From Monoraphidium neglectum (Eukaryota; Chlorophyta; Chlorophyceae; Sphaeropleales; Selenastraceae): a stretch of 26,523 nt of DNA. The stretch's first letter is position 1, and the number at the start of each line of letters is the position of its first letter. The translations under genes and the position numbers were made by a program. Positions 21,301 to 26,523 of the stretch are shown here, one piece after another. Where the stretch lies: the NCBI RefSeq assembly GCF_000611645.1, contig NW_014013167.1, positions 1-26,523 of the forward strand, read 5' to 3'. The notes under the pieces were generated by a model. That model worked only from the letters and a program-made list of their open reading frames with translations, was not told where the DNA came from and ran no database searches.

Positions 21301-24091
21301 TCTCCGTTGCCGTCGCGGTCCCCCTCGCCGTCACCCTCGACTCTGCCGCCGGCTTCGCCCTCGCCGGGCCCAAGCGACGATGACAACGAGGCCCCCGCTG
21401 ACCCCCAGCCCCTCCTGCTTGAGACCAAGGTGCGCCAGGGTTGGCAGGCCACGCAGCTCAACCTTGGGCCGTATTGAAGAACGAACGCCAGCCCAAGCAG
21501 CATAGAAAGCATGATGTGAACCTTGTGACGGTGCCGTTGTAAAGCAATCTTCCAAAAGCCCCCTCCTGCCCGTCCCCCTCAATACAGGCCACCTACACGA
21601 TGCCGCACCCCGTCAACGCCGGCCACGCCAGCGGCAAGGCCGCGACCACAACTCTCATGCACGCCCGCACCCCCGACGCGCTCGTGCCCGAGAACAGCCG
21701 CCTGACTTTGACACTCTCCGGCGCTTGGAAGGCCGCCGATGGCAGTGAGCCCGACAGCAGGAGCGGCCGCGTCGTGATCGCCCTGCCGCCGGGCCCCCAA
21801 AACGCGACGCGCCCTGCGCTGGCAGCCACGCTGGCGTCACAGTTCAGCGATGCAGACGGCGGCTCGAGCGATTTCAGCTACTCTGTGTCTTGGAACAACC
21901 TCACGGCCATGCGGCCAGGCGACCAGCTCACAGTGCTCACGCAGACCCGCGGCGGCCGCTTCACCCAGCTGCTCGCCAAGGTGGAAATTGTCTGGATCGC
22001 GTCGCAGCTACAGCAGCAGCAGCCGCAGCACCCAGCCCACGGCCACGGCAAGGCCTCCCCCTCGCCGGTGGCGGCACCCTCGCCGAGCCCCACGCCTGGC
22101 GGCGCGCTCGCGGACGAGTCGACCACCGTTGTCGCGACGCCGGCGCCTGTCCACTTCAACGGCAAGGGCCTCACCGCCTCCGCGAGCAACCTCACCTTCT
22201 GGCCGCTGCTCAACTTCACCGTCCCGCCGGCCTTCAACCCGCTCAACAACTATGTGGAGCTCTGGACGCGCGGCGAGTGGGTCGCCGACTCATCTGCGGC
22301 GGCGGGCGCGCCACTGGGCGTCGTCGGCGTTGCTTACAACGGCACTCTGCTCGCGTACGCTGTGGCCAGCCACTACACGGACCATGCCGGGCGGTCGGCA
22401 AGCTTCAGCTTTGGCACGCGCTTCGGGAACGTGTCCCTGCCAGCCGGCGCCGTCGCAGAAATCTGGGCTGGCATGCGCGCGGGCCACTTCCGCGCGCTGT
22501 CCGCCAGTGCCTCGCTCACCTGGTCGCCCGCCGAGGGGGACGCCACCCTACCCGCCTCATCAGACGGCGATGCCGCGCAGAACGGCGCCCTGTCGCCTGC
22601 AATCGAGCAGAAGGCCACCGTCGCCATGGCCAACACCCGCACGTTTGCCGCGCCGGCAAAGACCGCCAGCAAGCCCAACGTGGCGGCCATCCTGAACTTC
22701 ACAGCACCCCCTGGTGAGCGAGGGTGTTGGTGCAGGCAACGCACTTGCTCGAAGAGACTATGTATGATGCACTCGTTCGTTTGCGTGCTGCATGCCCCCG
22801 GAGTCCTTGCATGTGGCTACATATGCATCCACGCCCACAAAAGCACACCCATTGCCCCATTTTAACGCACAACTGACACATGCAGGCTTCAACAAGGCTG
22901 AGAACACTGTTGAGATGTGGCTCACTGGCCAGTGGGACAGCATCGCCGGAGGCAAGGGCTCCAACCCGGCCAAGCAGCCTCCTATTGGTGGCGTGGCGCT
23001 TGTGCGCGATGGCCAGGTCCTGGCGTACACCTTCCCTTCAGGTGGGGGCCTCTCAACGGTGCCCAGGCCGCTGCAGCCCATTGGTCAAGCTAAAATGGTT
23101 CTGCTGCGACGCATGAGCTGCACGCTTGCCACCCCTGCGCGTGCGAGCCTGCTGTGAATCTGCTCGCGACACACGCCGCAGACGAGGCGAAGGCACAAGG
23201 CGGCAAGTTCTTCTACGGCGCGGTGTGGCAGAACGTCGGCCTGCCCTCCGACGGCATTGTGGAGGTCTGGGCCGGCATGCAGGGTGGCGCTTTCAAGGGC
23301 CTGCACGTCAACATCACGGTGGGCCATGCGCTATAGTCACATAGAGCGTGTTGCTGTCATTTACCGCACGCTTCAGGGCAAACGGTTCATCGCTAGGCCT
23401 CCTGACAACGACGTTTTTGGCTGCCTACACATCGTTGCTGCCCCCTCATCTTGCCTTCTCTGCAGCTTCATTGGACCCCCGGCGGCGACGGCAGCGACCC
23501 CCTGCAGCCTCCAAGCGCGCCGGTGGACGGCAACCCCCTGAGCGACAACACCACGCTCCAGTCGCCCTCTCCCCTCCCTGCTGGCCCTGAGGTGCCCGCG
23601 TTGCCCAGCCCTGCGGTGGCGCCGGGGCAGCTGAACGCCATCTCCGCCGACACGGCCACCGCGCCCGCGGCTGGCGGAGCGGCCGCAGCTGCATGCAAGC
23701 TCAAGCTGGCGCCTGGGAAGCAGTGCGGTGAGTTGAGCCACACTCAGGCGGATCCCTCTTGAGATGAGATTCAACTTTGCTTTGTTCATTGTGGGCTTTT
23801 TTAGGCGTTGTTTTTCACGCAGTGGGGCTGCCCCTGTACATGCTCACAAAGCGCTCAAGAATGCATGCCACCATAACCCCCTACACCAAAGCGCTCAAGA
23901 ATGCATGCAATTACAACTCCTTACACCAACCAGGCGGCACTGGCGGATCATGCAGCAAGTACAACCAGGGCTGCAAAGATGCGCCCTTCCCTTCCACCTG
24001 CTGCACAGCAGGCTTCACCTGCCGCCGCAACAACGCGCTTTCTCACACATGCGTCCCCATTGACGGCCCAAAGAGGCGCCTCTTCTGGTAA
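15373..24091 (+). CDS. Giant modular secreted serine-proline-rich protein (wall or matrix protein), 12 exons
   Basis: Family not recognised. Exons: 15373-15448, 15692-15921, 16130-16759, 16914-17309, 17523-18017, 18169-20884, 21050-21429, 21588-22713, 22886-23041, 23182-23318, 23466-23727, 23934-24091. All are GT-AG and phases match throughout, giving about 2,253 residues. Order: signal peptide 1-26 (core YILLLGLAWLACGAA); about 110-residue domain D1 (103-221) and D2 (372-488, interrupted by one intron); SP-rich linkers; ten-residue repeats 724-1243; an unassigned region 1244-1514 containing RRRLL; eight-Cys module 1536-1587; D3 (1666-1779), D4 (1844-1955) and D5 (2005-2119); eight-Cys module 2191-2241; a basic end KRRLFW. 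Several N-x-S/T sequons (NFT, NLT, NVS, NIT) and Ser-Pro runs suggest a heavily glycosylated extracellular protein. There is no transmembrane anchor. A role in wall binding is an inference. It could be two genes, but the unbroken phases argue against that. Confidence 0.86.
16087..16113. repeat. CA microsatellite in intron 2 of large secreted-protein gene
   Basis: A short (CA)n tract ends about 16 bases before the acceptor CCCCTGCAG at 16129. Confidence 0.85.
17384..17466. repeat. Degenerate ATGCAAGTGCA tandem repeats in intron 4
   Basis: Variants of TGCACCTGCATGCAAG recur about five times inside the intron 17310-17522. Many copies contain the palindromes TGCATGCA or GCATGC. The open frame through them is incidental. 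Confidence 0.75.
18511..20070 (+). repeat. 30-bp coding repeat array, about 52 units (VEDSPSPSPA)
   Basis: The array encodes ten-residue units of the form (V/A/E)-(E/Q/G/K)-D-S-P-S-P-S-P-A. From 18541 to 20070 the register stays at exactly 30 bases for 51 units without a single insertion or deletion, and the unit at 18511 extends it to 52. Codons vary at third positions (TCG, TCA or TCT; CCG, CCA, CCC or CCT) while the residues stay constant. Rare variants include PSSSPA, PKPSPP and PSTSPA. The array is part of exon 6 of the large secreted protein and probably forms an extended, hydroxyproline-glycosylated, acidic spacer. Confidence 0.97.
21112..21267 (+). other. Eight-cysteine module 1 of the large secreted protein
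   Basis: Residues 1536-1587 show C-x9-C-x6-C-x5-C-x8-C-C-x5-C-x11-C, with MCGG and GACCTDGFDC as landmarks. The spacing resembles knottin or fungal-type cellulose-binding (CBM1) folds. That link is an inference. Confidence 0.75.
23694..24052 (+). other. Eight-cysteine module 2 of the large secreted protein (split by intron)
   Basis: Residues 2191-2241 show C-x9-C-x6-C-x6-C-x8-C-C-x5-C-x9-C, nearly identical in spacing to the first module, with QCGG and TCCTAGFTC matching its landmarks. Intron 11 (23728-23933) falls just after the second cysteine. Confidence 0.78.
23848..23927. repeat. 40-nt tandem duplication before the last acceptor
   Basis: Two 40-base units begin at 23848 and 23888, both starting AAAGCGCTCAAGAATGCATG and ending TACACC. 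They sit in intron 11 directly upstream of the acceptor CCAACCAG at 23933. Confidence 0.88.
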
Positions 24092-25383
24092 ACGTACCCC
24101 CTAATCCCTGCTTCTGAAAACGATGCCTCTGGACGCTGGCGCGGCACACCACAAAACGGCGCAAGGGCCGGGATTATGCCCCCGTCCTGCGCGCTGTTTC
24201 TCACCCGCTGCTTGTCTAGCAACGCTCAACCCCCATCAACGATCGCATTGTTTCATCAGGCCTTATCACAACGTCACAGATTCGCACTGTCTGCCTGGCC
24301 TGCAGCAATGCAGCTCACATCATACCGCATGTGACAGCCAGAGATAACGTCCTATGCACGACGAACATGCGCGCGCCGATGCGCCGCACCTGCTCTTTCA
24401 TGCCCAACACATCCTGCCTTACTACCTGGCACCCACGAGATGGTCCCGGCCTTTCTGCTTTCGGTAGCTTTTTTTACCTTGCTTTGCGCGGCAGGCTGGC
24501 GCTTCACTCGGCGGATTGCTTTCGGTGTTGGAAGTCCTTCCAACAAAAATCCTGCATCGGCATGGCGCACCCCACACGTTTCTGACTGTGGAGGCCGCAC
24601 CAGGGCCTGATACATATGCTTGACACGCTGTGCTTCTGCCTTGCATTCCTCCACAACACCTCCATCCCGCACCGACCCCAGCCCGGCACGCCAAGTGAGC
24701 TGACGGGGGCGGACCGCAGCAATAACAAATAGTCCAACATACTGCTTTGACCATTTTATCTGTTTGGGGTTTGCTCACACCACAACTCAGGGAAGAAGAT
24801 TGCATGTGCTTCTGCGTGAATGCAGGGCAGTTCAGCAGGACGGGTGGGCCTGTGCGCAGGGCGCCGAAAGCGCCATCGTGCAGGCCCGAAACGGCGTATG
24901 ATGCATTGCGTTGCAGTGTAGTACATTTGGGGTGCCCATCAATGTGTGACATGGCTGTAATAACAACCAACCCCATTGACCATGAGCAGATGCTGCTGGG
25001 TGCTGGGCAGGATCGATTTCACGCATTGAGGCTGTCGGCGTCACCGATATGTCAGTCTATCAAGCTCTGAGCGTGAACGTATGGGTTGAGTGTGAACGTA
25101 TGGGTGAGAAGCAAATGACAACAGATTTTGATCAGGTTGATACATACTTTTATGGCACTTGCACCAACCAAGACGCCATGAAACCATCCATTCAACCACT
25201 CAGGGGTTCCGGCCGACCATGCTGTGCACGCTGTGCTCCCCACGCAGCACCAGTGCAGCTGCTGTGCAGATCGCTTGGGTGCTTGAATATCGAGGGAGTA
25301 ATCGATGGCTTGGTTTGTTGATGCTCAATGGCCACGCATTGAGACTTCTCTGCTCGCGGAGTGTGCGAGCTCACCTGACAGGG
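24092..25383. other. 3' region of large secreted-protein gene and intergenic DNA
   Basis: I see no exon with recognisable protein features here. A TGTAA at 24956-24960 is the first on the plus strand I noticed after the stop at 24091. It would imply an unusually long 3' UTR of about 870 bases, so it may be chance. A short direct repeat, GTGAACGTATGGG, occurs twice near 25073-25103. Upstream exons of the PHD gene could lie in the last few hundred bases, but I could not identify any. Confidence 0.5.
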
Positions 25384-26523
25384 ATGCCGCAACAAACGCG
25401 GCAGCCCGATAGCGGGGACCAGGAACAGCGGTGGTTCGAGCTCGCCACGCAGAAATGCAAGCACTGCGGGGACGAGGATTGGAGCGCCGACTACGGAGAG
25501 CGCACACTGCTGCTTTGCACGGCGTGCGGGAGAGGCTGTGCGCATGTTGGCTGTGAGGAAACGGTCACTGGCCAAGAGTATGGAGAGGACTTTATGGACA
25601 GTGGTGCAGACTGGTTCTGCTGTCAGGTGCGCTGCGGAAGGGACAGCGGCACTGGGCGTTTTGGCGCCGACACGTCGTTCAAAAACGGCACCAACCCTTG
25701 TCAGGCCCCGCAAGCCATCGGCTTAGCGCTCGCTGTCGATTCCTTCGATTCTGATCTTTAGGCATGCGAAAACCTGCACCTTGCGCTGGAGCAAGCGGCG
25801 GGACGCCGGCTGCCCATCCGCAGCGAGGGGCAGCAATACACTCTCGAGATTGCGCGGCAGTGCCCAGGCGCCGCCAAGAGTGAGCGCCGCCGCGGGCACC
25901 CCAAAGGCGCACAGGGTTTTGCGCGACCCATGCGCATAGGGGCGCAGCCAGGGCTCGCGCCTGTACACTCTCTTGGCAATGGGCAGCAAGTGCTCGCCCT
26001 GAAAGGATACCCGCGCCTCAAATCTGCATGCGGCCCCACCCGTCCTGCAGGCTCTCGCTCCACCATCGACAACGTGCTCAAGGTGCTGCGGGGCGCCTTT
26101 GGTGAGCGGCAGTGGGCAGGAAGTGAAAGAGGTTGCACGCCGCCATGTGCTGTTGCGAATCTGCTGGAACAGCAGCATGTGTCTCGTGGCGTCGCCTGGG
26201 CCGTCTCTGGCGGGCATGCTGCATGCGCTGGCGCATGCGGCGGTCGCGCACTCCTCTACCACCTCAGGCATGCTGCATGGCCTGCATGCGCTCCTAGGCT
26301 TGAATGTCTCTCTCTGCCGACTGTACACACTTGGCTCATCCAACTCAGCCCCCCCCCCCCCTCAACCTGCCCTTAACAGACCCCCTGATCATGAGCAATG
26401 GGAGGGACATAATGGAAATGGTCTGCAACGCATATGAGTCACCGGAGGGGGAAGGAGGGGACGGTGATGATGAGGACGAGGAGGACGAGATGTTTGACTT
26501 CAGTGAGTGGCCTGAGCTTGTCA
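25384..26523 (+). CDS. PHD-finger protein, probable PHD-acetyltransferase family (3' part beyond right edge)
   Basis: Exons 25384-25626, 25762-25879, 26051-26101 and 26380-26502 join in frame (phases 0, 1, 1), giving about 178 residues. The last may instead read through to the edge, since its donor A/GTGAGT lies in open frame. Zinc ligands fit a PHD finger: C25-x2-C28-x16-C45-x2-C48-x5-H54-x2-C57, closing with C80-x2-C83, where the last pair is split by intron 1, which supports the splice. STIDNVLKVLRGAFDPLI and GRDIMEMV resemble the linker that precedes the GNAT acetyltransferase domain in plant IDM1-like and algal PHD proteins, which would act on histones in the nucleus. An acidic run (DGDDEDEEDE) follows. 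The GNAT domain itself is not in the window. The start is uncertain: in-frame ATGs also occur at 25219 and 25321, and CTGACAG at 25375-25381 could be an acceptor from an upstream exon. Confidence 0.7.

Noticed and set aside
21850..22717. Two large overlapping plus-strand frames
   Set aside because: They are out-of-frame shadows of exon 8. They are Arg-rich with no family features, while the chosen frame has domain repeats and matching splice phases.
15373..24091. Pherophorin or extensin label for the secreted protein
   Set aside because: Ser-Pro linkers alone are not diagnostic. I see neither the pherophorin domain cysteine pattern nor extensin SPPPP-Tyr motifs.
24422..24976. 184-codon minus-strand frame
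   Set aside because: It lies in the 3' region of the secreted-protein gene and has no domain-like pattern or codon bias I could support.

Overview
The window looks like nuclear DNA of a GC-rich green alga, probably a Chlorella-like trebouxiophyte. The reasons are: no bacterial-style operons, genes broken into many short exons with clean GT-AG borders (donors mostly GTGCGY or GTGAGN), many serine-proline extracellular linkers, CA/TG microsatellites inside introns, and a TGTAA element (the usual green-algal poly-A signal) after one gene. The taxon is an inference; the splicing is read directly from the sequence. I rebuilt every exon chain by requiring that splice sites, reading phase and family similarity agree.

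Layout. (1) 351-7678, minus strand: twenty exons of a C2-type phospholipase D. It starts at 7678 and runs off the left edge before the second catalytic HKD motif. (2) 7679-9292: non-coding gap between divergently transcribed genes. (3) 9293-11574 and 12401-14600, plus strand: two tandem paralogues with the same three-exon structure, encoding leucine-rich, F-box-like proteins of unknown function. (4) 15373-24091, plus strand: one gene of twelve exons encoding a secreted protein of about 2,253 residues. It has a signal peptide, five copies of an unrecognised domain of about 110 residues, serine-proline linkers, an uninterrupted array of about 52 ten-residue repeats and two copies of an eight-cysteine module. 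(5) 25384 to the right edge, plus strand: the start of a PHD-finger protein that resembles the algal and plant PHD-acetyltransferase family.

The genes do not form a pathway. The PLD acts on membrane phospholipids, the tandem pair may be protein-interaction or ubiquitin-ligase adaptors, the large protein is probably part of the cell wall or extracellular matrix, and the last gene is probably a chromatin factor. The most interesting locus is the large secreted protein, whose modular design I cannot assign to a known family. It is not a recognisable pherophorin.
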